Origin: Wurfbainia villosa
Taxonomy: Eukaryota > Streptophyta > Magnoliopsida > Zingiberales > Zingiberaceae
DNA length: 64,000 nt
NCBI GenBank assembly: GCA_025175895.1
Contig: CM045989.1
Location: forward strand, 128,849,272-128,913,271
Direction: 5' to 3'
Part shown: piece after piece, positions 32,513-43,162 of the stretch
Layout: every line of letters starts with the position of its first letter
Numbering within the stretch: position 1 is the stretch's first letter
Program-made: the position numbers and the translations under genes
The notes under the pieces: model-generated
What the model saw: only the letters and a program-made list of their open reading frames with translations
Database searches by the model: none
Told to the model about the DNA's origin: nothing

Positions 32513-34710
32513 TATTGGGTTTCCGGCACCGTGGCGAGTGTGCATTCGAACATATTTCGTAAACAAGTGCGCAGCGGAAAAAATAAAAGGTAATAAATCT
32601 AAATTATTACATCACACACACCACACACATGCATAGTACAACATGTGTAGACATAACTGTAGTTTCAAATTTTGCAATATATACCTTACGTATCACGTGT
32701 AGCGGAAAAGGCATCAACTGGAGCGACCCTCGCTAGAATCGCCTCTATCCGTATCCACGGGTAGTATCTTCTGGATGACATCACAAAGTCACGAGCCTCA
32801 TCTTCGTACGAGTCACTAGCCTCGTGTTGAAGACGATGTGATCGAGAGAAGATTACAATCCGAATCAAAATTCGGATTCAAAATTGAGTCTCTAAAACTC
32901 GCTTCTCCGGAGAGATATTCGTCAACCATTTGACGAATCCTTCGTTCTCCACCTATGAGGATTACCAGAGATCGAATCCCCGGTAAAGTTACTGCTGTCG
33001 GAGCTCTAAACGTCGTCCAAATGATGCTCCGACACGAAAGAAACAAGCTGTCCAGAAAACTGGACAGCTTTGGTGGAGGATGTTGCGCCGGCCAAATAAG
33101 GAAAGCTAGATGCTCACCGTGTTGCCGGAGCCAAGGAAGATCACCGGAGGGTTGCCGGAGGATCGCCGGCAAAAGCTTGGATGGCAGCAACAACTTGGAC
33201 GGCAGCACAAGGGGTGGGCGGCGGCTAGGGCTTGGGCGCCGACTACAAGAGGAGAAGAGGGAGAGGGGGCGGCAACTTTTTGGGTTAGGGCTTTCTCAAA
33301 AATCCTTAAGCCCTATTTTATAGAGAACAAATTCTCCTAATGGTTATTGGTTCATAACCAAAACCCGTTAACCCACTCAATTAATTTAAGTTAAAATAAA
33401 CCAAACTGATTTGGCCTATTTTAAGTTAAAACGAACCGAACCAACTTTGGTTCATTAATTTAAAACAAACAAAACCCCTTTGGTTTATTCTCCACCATTG
33501 GATTAGAACCAAACCAATTTGGTTCATCCATCATGTCATCATAAGACACGACCCATCCACGCTTTCATTGCGACTGAAATGATTTCATGCTTGATCCATG
33601 TTTTGTCCAACCAAACCTAGTTTCTCTCGGTCTGAGAATCTCATTCTCAAGCTCGTTTTAAATCCTTCGGATTACGCTTATTGTGCGTGTGACCAAATAG
33701 GTTCTTGGTTTATGTTGGTCATCTATAATTAACCATTAATTATAGAATGATCATGAGTGACACCTAGTAGTACATCATGATCACCAATTAACCGAAAAGA
33801 ATAACGGTTGATCCAGAACTATTTCTGAAACCCTTCAGCAGCTAAAATGATTCGTGCCCTATTCCTTTCACTCATCTTATACCCACTTGGTTTAGGACAT
33901 GGTTTATAGTGTCAGTCCCCACTAGGTTGACTATGTCACACCTTGCCCAAGTATCATTTCCTCGTCCTACGGATTCTAGTTATTGCACATGTATCCAAGA
34001 GTACCTTACTCTAAACATATAATACTTTGGCCAAAGACTTTAGTAACAATCCGACGAGAGGCCATGGGTATACATCTCCTCGCAAGGAGTGGTGAATTTT
34101 TTATAGGCTATTAAAACACTTTCGATCACTTCGACTTATACTCAATCATCCCGAGTCCACATCTCTTCAGAGATGCTCGCTTAAGATGTCAAAGCATAAG
34201 TCTTCATTATCAAGATGACTTGAATACCGCAAGTCAAAGGAACATCGCACTTAAGCTGCAGTAAGAACTTCATTGACATATCTATATATGTAGAGAACCA
34301 TATGAAGTCTTATGACTGGTCACTCCAATGAACTAGTTACCATAACTAGCATCCACGATTAACTCCGGACATCACAATGTCTCCATCCAGTGAGAATCAG
34401 CTGCTTGGATACACTAAGGAGTATACCTCATGCTGGTCTCGACAGAATTGATGGTGTCCAAATCCATCAATTCATCGACTAGGGATAATTCTGATACATC
34501 AAAATTACACATGTAGAGATACTCACTAGTTGTGATCCAATTACAAATTCTCTCATGCTGTGAATCGTATCATGGACATTCAATAAATGAGTTTAAGATC
34601 TAATCAAATACATGAAAACATGTATAGTCAAATAGTGAATCTTCATTTATCATATAAATGGTACATACATAAGGTGATTGTCTTAGAACATCTCTTATAT
34701 ATTACTAATA
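32513..34710 (-). repeat. Copia-III 3' LTR (left copy)
   Basis: The plus-strand edges TATTGGG and CTAATA are single-base decays of TGTTGGG and CTAACA. The TATA box (minus CTATAAAATAGGG) lies at about 33305-33320. Downstream of it the transcribed part includes CCGGCGATCC-rich sequence. It lacks the CAGTCGACTG array found in the other Copia families. Short ORFs of 60-130 codons within it are shadows without domains. Confidence 0.92.
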
Positions 34711-34725
34711 AACTCACACTTGGCC
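34711..34725 (-). other. Copia-III polypurine tract (decayed)
   Basis: The minus strand reads GGCCAAGTGTGAGTT directly before the LTR start. It resembles the AAGTGGGAGATT tracts common in plant Copia elements, with two interrupting pyrimidines. Confidence 0.55.
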
Positions 34726-34730
34726 TAATG

Positions 34731-37699
34731 TCAATCGCTACGGTATCCAATACCATAAGCTCTAACATGACCCTCAAACTTACTTTGAGGTAATGTCTTA
34801 GTCAAAGGATTTGCTAAGTTCCTTTCAGTGGGAATTTTCTCGATTTATATTTCCTTCCTACTTATGATCTCTCTGATCAAATGATAGTGGCGAAGCACAT
34901 GTTTGGATCATTGATGAGACCACATCAAGTTCAGAGATGAACTTCTTGATCTAAACCGGTTCCTTTGCATCTTCCAAAGCTGCAATGTATTCTGCCTTAG
35001 TGGCAGAATCCGTTATAGCGTCAAGCTTGGAACCTTTCCAACTTATTGTGCCTACATTCCAGGTGAATACATACCCAGACTGAGACATGGAATCATCCTT
35101 GTCTATCTGGAACCTGCCATCCGTATACCCATGTATCACCATGTACCCTTCTCCATATATTAGGAATGCATCCTTAGTTCTTCTTAAGCACCTAAGGATC
35201 GTCTTAATAGTCACCCAATGATCCATTCCTGGATCAGACTAGTATCTGCTCATGACACTCAGAGCATACGATACATCGGGCCTCGTACATAACATAGCAT
35301 ACATGATAGATCCTATTGTTGATGCATAGGGAATCTTACTCATGCAAATCCTCTCGTCTTCTGTGCGCGGACACATAGACTTCGAAAGGTGTACCCCATG
35401 CCTGATGGGTAGGAAACCTTTCTTGGATTCCGACATGCTAAACCTCTTTAGCACTCTGTCTATATATGTAGACTGCGAAAGACCAAGTAACCGTTTCGAT
35501 CTATCTCTATAGATCTTAATTCCGAGGATGTAGGTTGCTTCTCCCAGGTCTTTCATGGAGAATGTCTTGGACAACCAAATCTTAACCGATTGTAAGACAA
35601 AAACATCGTTTCCTATAAGTAATATGTTATCGACATACAATACTAGGAACACGACTGCACTCCCACTAACCTTCTTGTACACACAAGGTTCGTCCGAATT
35701 TTGTGAGAAATCAATCCTTTTGATTGTCTCATCAAAACAGATATTCCAGCTCCTGGATGCTTGCTTCAATCCATATATGGACCGTCGCAATTTACATATC
35801 TTGGTTTTATCAACCGATGTGAAACCCTCAGGTTGTATCATATACATGTCCTCGAGTAGGTTTTCATTAAGGAAAGCTATTTTCACATCCATCTGCCATA
35901 TCTCATAATCATAATGAGCCGCTATGGCCAGGAGCATCTGAATGGATTTAAGCATGGCAACAGGCGAATAGGTTTCGTCATAATCAACATCTTACTTTTG
36001 ACGATATCCTTTCGCCACCAATCTAGCCTTATAGGTAATCATATTACCATCCATGTCGGTTTTCTTCTTGAAAACCTACTTGCACCCTATAGGCTTTATG
36101 CCTTCAGGTGGGTCAACCAAGTTCCAAACTTGGTTTTCATACATGGAATCCATTTCCGACTTCATGGCTTCAAGCCACTTACCCCTTTCTGAACTTGTCA
36201 GAACTTCTTCATAACCGGTAGGCTCCTCATCATCAATGAGTAACACATCGTTCGATTCACTTACGACAAATCCATATCTCTCAAGAATATTGTGTGTTCT
36301 ACCAGATCTACGAAGATGTGGTGTCTCAATAGGTCCAGTCGATGGCTCATCACTATGAGTGATTGACTGTGATACTTCACCAGGTTTCTCATCAATGTCT
36401 ATTTGAGTCTCTCGAGCCTCCTCAAGCTCAACGATACTCCCACTGTTTTCTTTCAAGAGAAACTTTTTCTCTAGAAACACAACATGCCTTGAAACAAACA
36501 CCTTTTGTTCCACAGGATGATAGAATTGGTAACCCTTTGTTTCCTTAGGGTATCCAATAAATAGATATTTATCAGACTTAGCATCCAATTTGTCTGATAC
36601 AGTCCGCTTCACATAAGCAGGACAACCCCATATCTTCAAGTAAGATACATTAGGTTTCTCACTATTCCATATCTCATATGGAGTAGTAGAGACTACCTTG
36701 GTTGGCATTCTGTTTAACAAGTAAATAGCTGTCTAAAGTACATAGCCCCAAAAGGACTTGGGAAGATTCGCATGATTCATCATTGACCTGACCATGTCCA
36801 ACAAGGTCTGGTTACGCCTCTTAGATACACCATTATGCTACGGTGTATATGGCGGAGTCCATTGAGACAATATACCATTGTCTCTTAGATAATCTAGAAA
36901 CTCTTGACTTAAGTATTCACCACCTCGATCCGATCGAAGTATTTTAATACTCTTATCATGTTGTTTCTCTATTTCATTTCTGAATTCTTTGAACCTTTCA
37001 AAGGCTTCAGACTTGTGTTTCATCAAGAACACATACCCAAACCATGAGTGATCATCGGTGAAGGTAATGAAGTAGCTATAGCCTCCCAAAGCTTGAGTTG
37101 ACATAGGTCCACATACATCAGTATGTATTAGACCTAGCAACTCTCCCACTCATTCACCTTTTTTTGTAAAAGGTAACTTAGTCATCTTGCCTTTTAAGCA
37201 TGATTCGCATGTATCATATGAATCCAATTCAAACGACTCCAGAATTCCACATCGGTGTAATTCGGACATGCGTTTCTTGCTTGCATGGCCAAGACGAGAA
37301 TGCCACATGTAGGAGTCTAATTGATTATCTTTTTTGAGTGAACTTGTTACTCGCTTCGATATTGAAAATGTCACTGGATATGTCTAACATATAAATACCA
37401 TTGCTTAAAGTTCTAGTCCTATAAAGAACACCATTCAAAGTTATGTAACAACAATTGTTACTAAAAGTTAAATGGTACCAATTTCTATTCAAACAAGAAA
37501 TAGAAATGATATTCTTTATCAACGAAGGAACATAAAAGCAATTGTCTAGTTCTAAGACATGTCCTGTAGGGAGTTTCAACAAATATGTTCCAATGGTGAG
37601 TACAACATCCTTTGCTCCATTCCCAACATATAAATTTGACTCTCCCTTGACGAGTCTTCTTCTATTCCTTAGCCCATGTATGTCATTATATACATATAT
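34731..37699 (-). pseudogene. Copia-III pol: protease 3' half, integrase, RT, RNase H
   Basis: Continuing from the Copia-II insertion, the frames are 37582-37325 (post-protease region), 37374-37150 (GAG-pre-integrase, WHSRLGH with CESC), and 37149-36838 (integrase core with IHTDVCGP and SDRGGEY). A TAG then stands in the position before HNGV, where the third catalytic residue block follows. Next are 36720-36076 (integrase C-terminal and linker), 35955-35239 (RT with AFLNE, YVDNILLIGND, MKDLGEATYILG) and 35226-34951 (RNase H N-terminal half). Just below 34950 part of RNase H is deleted, and the tail LTKTLPQSKFEGH reaches a stop at 34731. RT has YVDN instead of YVDD, which removes one catalytic aspartate. 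The frames are longer and cleaner than in Copia-VII. Confidence 0.9.
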
Positions 37700-39111
37700 T
37701 GTTAGTAATCGTTGGAATGGCTAGAGGGGGGGTGAATAGCGTAGATGAAATTCGCTCGCGTTTGTGTCTACAATTTCGTTAGTGCGCAGCGGAAATAGAA
37801 ATAATAAAAGCGATAACAAATTAGACAATAAGCTAACACAATGATATAACGTGGTTCGGAACCGCACGGTTCCTACTCCACGGATCGAGCTCTAAAGAGC
37901 CCTAGTGATGCACACGCACTCACTAATGATAAACACTCCTTCTCGACACAAGTCGGAGGCGGAGAAACCCCTTATAATAGATCTTACAACAGTAAGAGCG
38001 AAATACAAGCAATATACAATGTAAATATGAAATACAAGTAAAGAAAAGACTTTACAACACTTGTTTTGATTGCTTGAATGCTTGGTTGCTTGCTTGCACT
38101 TGGAGACCTGATTTGCACCAACAAATCGCCCCAATAGCCCTTAAGAACCGGTTGCTTTTTCCTCCATCACGAGCTCCATATATAGCTTCAACCTGTGCTG
38201 GAAAAAGTCTATCAGTCGACTGATCGAGACCATCAGTCGACTGATGCCACTGTTGTCGTGAGACAATGGCTAGTTCCATGTTGGATAAGTACAACGGAAC
38301 TACCATCAGTCGACTGATTGTGACCATCAGTCGACTGATGGAGTCCTCACTCGACCAGTCGAGTCTCGACTCTATTCTGTGCCCGAATTCTTGAGCACCA
38401 GTCGACTGATCAGACTATCAGTCGACTGCTCGAGCCATCAGTCGACTGCCAACCTATGATAGTCGACTGCTAGGCCATAACCCGCAGTCAAACCCTAGTT
38501 GACTCGGTCCAGTCGACTGCCACATGGCACCAGTCGACTGGCACACCTCAACCATGAGGTTTTAACTCAAGTATGGTTCCCCCATACTTGCTAGACCACC
38601 CTTAGCCTAGACCTAAGCCTTCTAGTCACCTCCATCAGCCTCATGCCTCTCGGATCCCTCCAAGTCATCCATGACTTGTTCATCCATCGCGCTAGCCTTT
38701 AGGTGCTTCCGTCGGCTATGTCATGCTAACGGTGTCTACACCGCCAAGGCACATTGGACTTATGCCGCCAAGACTCCGCTTGGACTTTACGCCGCCAACC
38801 ATTGGACTTATGCTGCCAAGACTCCCGCTTGGACTTTACGCCGCGAATATCAAACCCTTGGACTTATCAAATGCCAAGACTCAAGCTTGGACTTTTCCTT
38901 GCCAACCCATGTTGGACTTTCCATGCCAAGACCATGCTTGGACTTTCCTTGCCAACCCATGTTGGACTTTACATTGCCAAGTGTCCGACTTGGACTTTCC
39001 ATGACAATTATATTGTCATATGTTTTTGTCGAAACATCAAAACACATCAAAACATCACTCGAGCCAAACTCGAGTCCTGGTCAATCATGACCTGGGCCGA
39101 TTGCACCAACA
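37700..39111 (-). repeat. Copia-II 3' LTR (left copy, 1412 bp)
   Basis: Edges are TGTTAGTAATCGTTGG and CCGATTGCACCAACA. A minus-strand TATA (CTATATATGG) is at about 38175-38186. Upstream of it, 38212-38550 holds about ten CAGTCGACTG palindromes. Between 38745 and 39005 a GCCAAGACT...CTTGGACTTT unit of about 30-45 bp is repeated about eight times, producing spurious ORFs in three frames. Confidence 0.93.
38745..39005 (-). repeat. Tandem TTGGACTTT/GCCAAG repeats in Copia-II left LTR
   Basis: Units such as GCCAAGACTCCGCTTGGACT and GCCAACCCATGTTGGACTTT alternate. Each contains an imperfect inverted repeat (CCAAG...CTTGG). An equivalent array is at 45899-46159 in the right LTR with only a few differences. 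Confidence 0.82.
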
Positions 39112-39126
39112 ATCTCCCCCTTTTTG
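39112..39126 (-). other. Copia-II polypurine tract
   Basis: The minus strand reads CAAAAAGGGGGAGAT up to the LTR start TGTTGG. It is identical in its core to the Copia-I tract. Confidence 0.85.
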
Positions 39127-40677
39127 ATGTTTGACAAAAACCAAACAAATAATTGAGTTAGAATACTAACTCAAATCCTTTACCAATTATCCCAAATGTT
39201 CTCCCCCAAACATTCTCCCCCTTTTTGACTAACATCAAAAAGGTTTTCTCTCCAAGGAGGTCAATGTCTCACGTCCCAATGAGATCTTACAATCTCTCCC
39301 TTGATCCAAAAATACCTAGGATGCCTACCATCTTCATAGTGATAAGTCCCATATCACTCAAGAGAGGCAATCCTATTCACTCTCCCAATTTCCAAATTGG
39401 GTTTCTAAAAATCCATAAATTTCCCAAATTGATAACATTCTCCCCTTCAAGGAGAAAAACACATCCATCATCCCAAGATGGATATCTCCCCCTAAAGGCT
39501 TGCTCCCCCTTGACCATTGCACCAACAATGTCCTTGGGAAGTCCCTAAGCCAATAGGAACTCTAAACCATCAAAATGAAGGTTAGAAATTCAACATTGAA
39601 CTTTCCACACCTTAAAATTGATACAAACCCTAAACAACTCTCCTAATCCATATCCAATAGCTTTTCACCCTTTATTATGCTTCCCAAAGCATATCCTAGG
39701 GTTAGGAGTGGTTAGGGACCTTTGCCATGGCTGAACACGGACTAACCAAACACCGACCGCCTGTAGTCGGTGATCGATAATCAAATTTTCGAATTTCAGC
39801 TATCGTAATCGAAGTTTCGAAAATCATAAATAATTATACGTATATCGAAAAATCACGAAACTTGATACGTATAATACCTATGAAACATACAATGGGGAAA
39901 AATGTTTGAAAAATATTTTACCCATAAAATAGTGAATTTGATACAAAACTCAAAACCATTAAAATTTTCAATGTTTTGGCCCTATTTTGTATCAACTTCA
40001 TCAATGGTGATTGCTATCAAAAGATAGACTTCACCAAGGTTTTCTAAAATGATTTTAAAATGTTTTCAAAACCTTATCTTGGATCATATTCCTTGGGTTC
40101 TATGTGTGTGACTTGTACACGAGCTCTCCTAATGATCCACAACTAAAATTAGATGAGTTTTAGTTCATCTAGATGCAAAAACTATGCACCTTGAACTTAG
40201 CTCATATCCTAGCATCTCACATGTATCTATGGTGTATAAATACACATACATGTCAATTAGATGTGAGATGTGGGTTTTGTTCTCCCTAAACTAGGGTTTC
40301 ATGCATTTTCTAAAGCAACTCTACTTGATTCCCTTATAAATGGGACTCCAAGTCATGTCATAGTCCTTAAATCAATTTTAATTAAATGCATGAATGATTA
40401 TGGCATTTGAGATGATATAAATAAGCATATGCTCATAATCATGATGTCATGGCATAATATGAAATCTAAGAACACATGACATCTATAGTAACCCTAAACA
40501 ATGTCATGACATGGTATATGATAGCAATACAATTATATAAATATTCATTCATACACACAAGATTTTTCAGAAACAAAGATTTCATTTAACTTAAAATTTG
40601 TCTTTTACATTCAAAATGGAGATTGGCTATGCTCAATCTCACTACAAAAATGACAACAAAAAAAAATCTAATATCCT
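39127..40677 (-). other. Copia-II 3' non-coding interior
   Basis: These 1.55 kb between the accessory ORF and the PPT are AT-rich and carry no credible coding frame. TCTCCCCC motifs recur at 39112, 39191, 39213, 39442 and 39486. No pol homology is visible on either strand. Confidence 0.6.
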
Positions 40678-41898
40678 CTAATCGTCCGCAGGAGGTGGCG
40701 GCGGAGGAGGCTGCTGACTCAGAGTCCAGGCCCGCATCATCTCTAGCATATCGAGCTGATGCTGCTCTATGCGGCCCTGGGTCTCCTCCATCCTATCGAG
40801 ACGAGCGCCGAAGGCAACCTGGCCTGTCAGTAGCTCTGACAGCCTAGCGTCAACCGATCACGATACTCGTTCTGGACTCCAGCCGGCCACGACGCTCTGA
40901 CGGACCAGCCGCTGATGTGTCTGCTGGCATCTGGTCATCCTCATCAGTGGTCTCTGTATCCTCGTGGTCCTCTGTCGCCTCTCTGGGCGGTGGAGGAGGC
41001 TGTCTGTGTGCCCTGGGTGGTCGAGGCGCCAACTCCATCTGTCCAGCGCCCATCCGTAGCTTCGCTAAGGAGAAGTTACGAACTGATATACGCCAGACAC
41101 TTTGGATGTTGATGCCTACGAGTTGAGCCATCTTTGTGATGATATGTCCAAGCGACATATGCACTTTCCCTTATGCAGAAGTGAAGTGAATCGATGGAAA
41201 ATGTTCAATGCAAAGTTTATGTCTAGCGATAGCGCATGGCATATAGAAGAAAGAGATGGGGAGGCGAATCTTGGCGGACCAAGTGATGATGGCGAAAAAA
41301 CAATGACCTTGTAAAGGACATTGTCAGGTGCAGATAACTCGGTGATAGGAAATAAATTCTGGGCCAGTGGACGAGGATAACCAAAAATATGCTCATGCAT
41401 GGACTCCATAGAGATGTGGGCAAAAGGCTCAGGTAGAGGAAAGTCCATGGTAGGGTAAAAGATGAAGGTGTCATCTGAAGGCCTACACTCGAGAAACTCC
41501 TGCAGTATCGCAGGAGTGAACTCTAAGTCGCGTTTTGCAACGCGAGTAGTGTATGTAGGGCCGTCATCTACCTTTTTAAGGTTTTGGTAAAATTCCTTAA
41601 TAAGGTCATCATTGATTGGATGCGTGCACAAGACAATCTTCATCAAATTGTAGTATGCAATTAGTTCCATGACGTCACTACAATGCCTATTGAAAAAATT
41701 CCTATCGATGTACCTAACCAACATAGGTTGGTACAACCGAGAGTCACTCTCGGATGGATCATTCCTACGGGCTCTCCTATTATGAATGTAATGTGATGAT
41801 ATGCAATGCAATGGCAACAACACGCGATTAGATAAACCTCCATTGTAATGGAAATGAAAATTAGGGCTCGGAAAGAAAAGTTGTTACTTAGGCGCCAT
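40678..41898 (-). pseudogene. Accessory ORF resembling the 'putative plant transposon protein' family, three lesions
   Basis: The ATG at 41898 (MAPK, then an in-frame TAA at codon 5) opens a frame that continues without another stop to about 41165. It contains YQPMLVRYIDRNFF, then IKEFYQNLKKVDD, RVAKRDLEFTPAILQEFLECR and HEHIFGYPRPL. A one-base shift near 41165 leads to frame 41164-40850 (GHIITKMAQLVGINIQSV, a proline-rich HRQPPPPPREATEDHEDTET segment). Another shift near 40850 leads to a coiled-coil and proline tail (GARLDRMEETQGRIEQHQLD...PPPPPPADD) ending at 40678-40680. The EFY-N-L...R-V-R pattern and a Pro-rich, coiled-coil C-terminus match the plant proteins grouped as Transposase_32 (PF20167), from memory of that family. 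The function is unknown. Lesions are few, so it was intact recently or is affected by consensus error. Confidence 0.7.
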
Positions 41899-42560
41899 GT
41901 GTGTGCCGGAGGGAAGACTCAAAAGTTGCTGAGGATCGCCGGAAAAGTCGCCGGAAAGCTTCAGCCGCCGGAACCCTAAACGGAACAAGAGCAATAAACC
42001 CTAAATCGCGTGAACTAGGGCTCCAAGATAGGTCAAAAATGGAAGAGGAGAGATATCTTTATCAAACCTAGGACTTTGGAAGGTTGGTACGCCGGAAGAG
42101 TTGGTCGGAGAGAGCCGGCGATCGGAGACCGAAGAAGGAAAAAGAAACAGTTCGTCGCGTGAAGCGCCGAACCCTAGCGGTTCACGTTTTAAAAACACGA
42201 TTCAGTCGACTGATGTGTAGCATCAGTCGACTGATAGCGGTTTATTACTGGGTTTACCAAGCCGTGATCGGGAGTCGGCTCGGCTCGCTTCTTGAACCTT
42301 CGTAGCGTGCTACGATCATCGATCGGCCGATCATCGCCATCACTCGATCGATGTGCACATCACTCGATCGGCCGTCGAGCACTGATCGATGGCCTTCGGC
42401 CTCGGTGAAACGATACCATCGATCGTGATGGACCTCATCGATCGATCGATGTTCGATCGATCGAGTCATGGAGCTAGCACTGATGGCCGTATCGTATCGC
42501 GTGCTCGATGTATATCGATCGATAATCTCGATCGTGATGTCGATTTCCAAAATCAGAAAA
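41899..42560 (-). promoter_or_regulatory. Putative internal promoter region upstream of the Copia-II accessory ORF
   Basis: In the minus-strand sense, a CGATCGAT-rich block (42296-42545) and two intact TCAGTCGACTGA palindromes (about 42202-42213 and 42223-42236) precede a TTTTTAAAAC TATA-like element (42187-42196). A GC-rich leader of about 290 nt with several CCGGCG repeats then precedes the ATG at 41898. This copies the array-TATA-leader arrangement of the Copia LTRs in the window. The promoter function is inferred only from this arrangement. Confidence 0.45.
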
Positions 42561-43162
42561 TCTCGATTTTATCATCTTAATTGTTCCATTTTATCACGTT
42601 AGATCTTGTATTTTGAATGTATTGATGTTATACTTTTATTTATGTATTTGTTAATGTATTTTAATGTTTTATTTCATTTTTGCAAACATTAACATTCAAT
42701 GATTTCCAAAACCTAACATCTCACCCTTTCTAAGTGTTGAAATACACAATCAAGGTAAAAGACTTGTTTTGTGAGATGTAATTTATCCTAGACATTCATT
42801 CCATACAAACATATGGTAAAACATATGAAGCATGGTGAATACAAGACACCAAGTTGTGTGGCACTTGAGTATCACTCTAGATATTACCTTTACATCTTAA
42901 CCACACATTTCTTGATACATGACCTTCCCAAGTGTGCCAATAATCAAAGGTACACACTATGACCTCTAAATCTAGATCGTGTCAATTTTATTGATTTTCA
43001 TGTTTTCAAGATATATATATTGACACAACCTAAAATTTTGAGATTAAGACTCAAGGATATTTCCAAAGTAACCATAACCTTGAAAGTAACCTTAAAGTGC
43101 CACCTTTATTGTGGTTGAGTTAACTACCCATCCAATCAAGGTTGGCACACCCTAAACCCATC
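42561..43162 (-). other. AT-rich spacer between gag and the accessory ORF promoter region
   Basis: No ORF or domain is visible in these 600 bp. In the minus-strand sense it directly follows the gag stop. Confidence 0.5.

Noticed and set aside
32816..33340. ORFs of 76-130 codons in the Copia-III LTR (also at 48597-49121)
   Set aside because: They overlap each other on both strands, sit in the transcribed leader part of an LTR and have no recognisable domain.
38671..39134. Overlapping frames of 93-139 codons in the Copia-II LTR (also at 45825-46330)
   Set aside because: They arise from a tandem repeat with few stop codons, occur in three frames at once in both LTRs, and show no domain.
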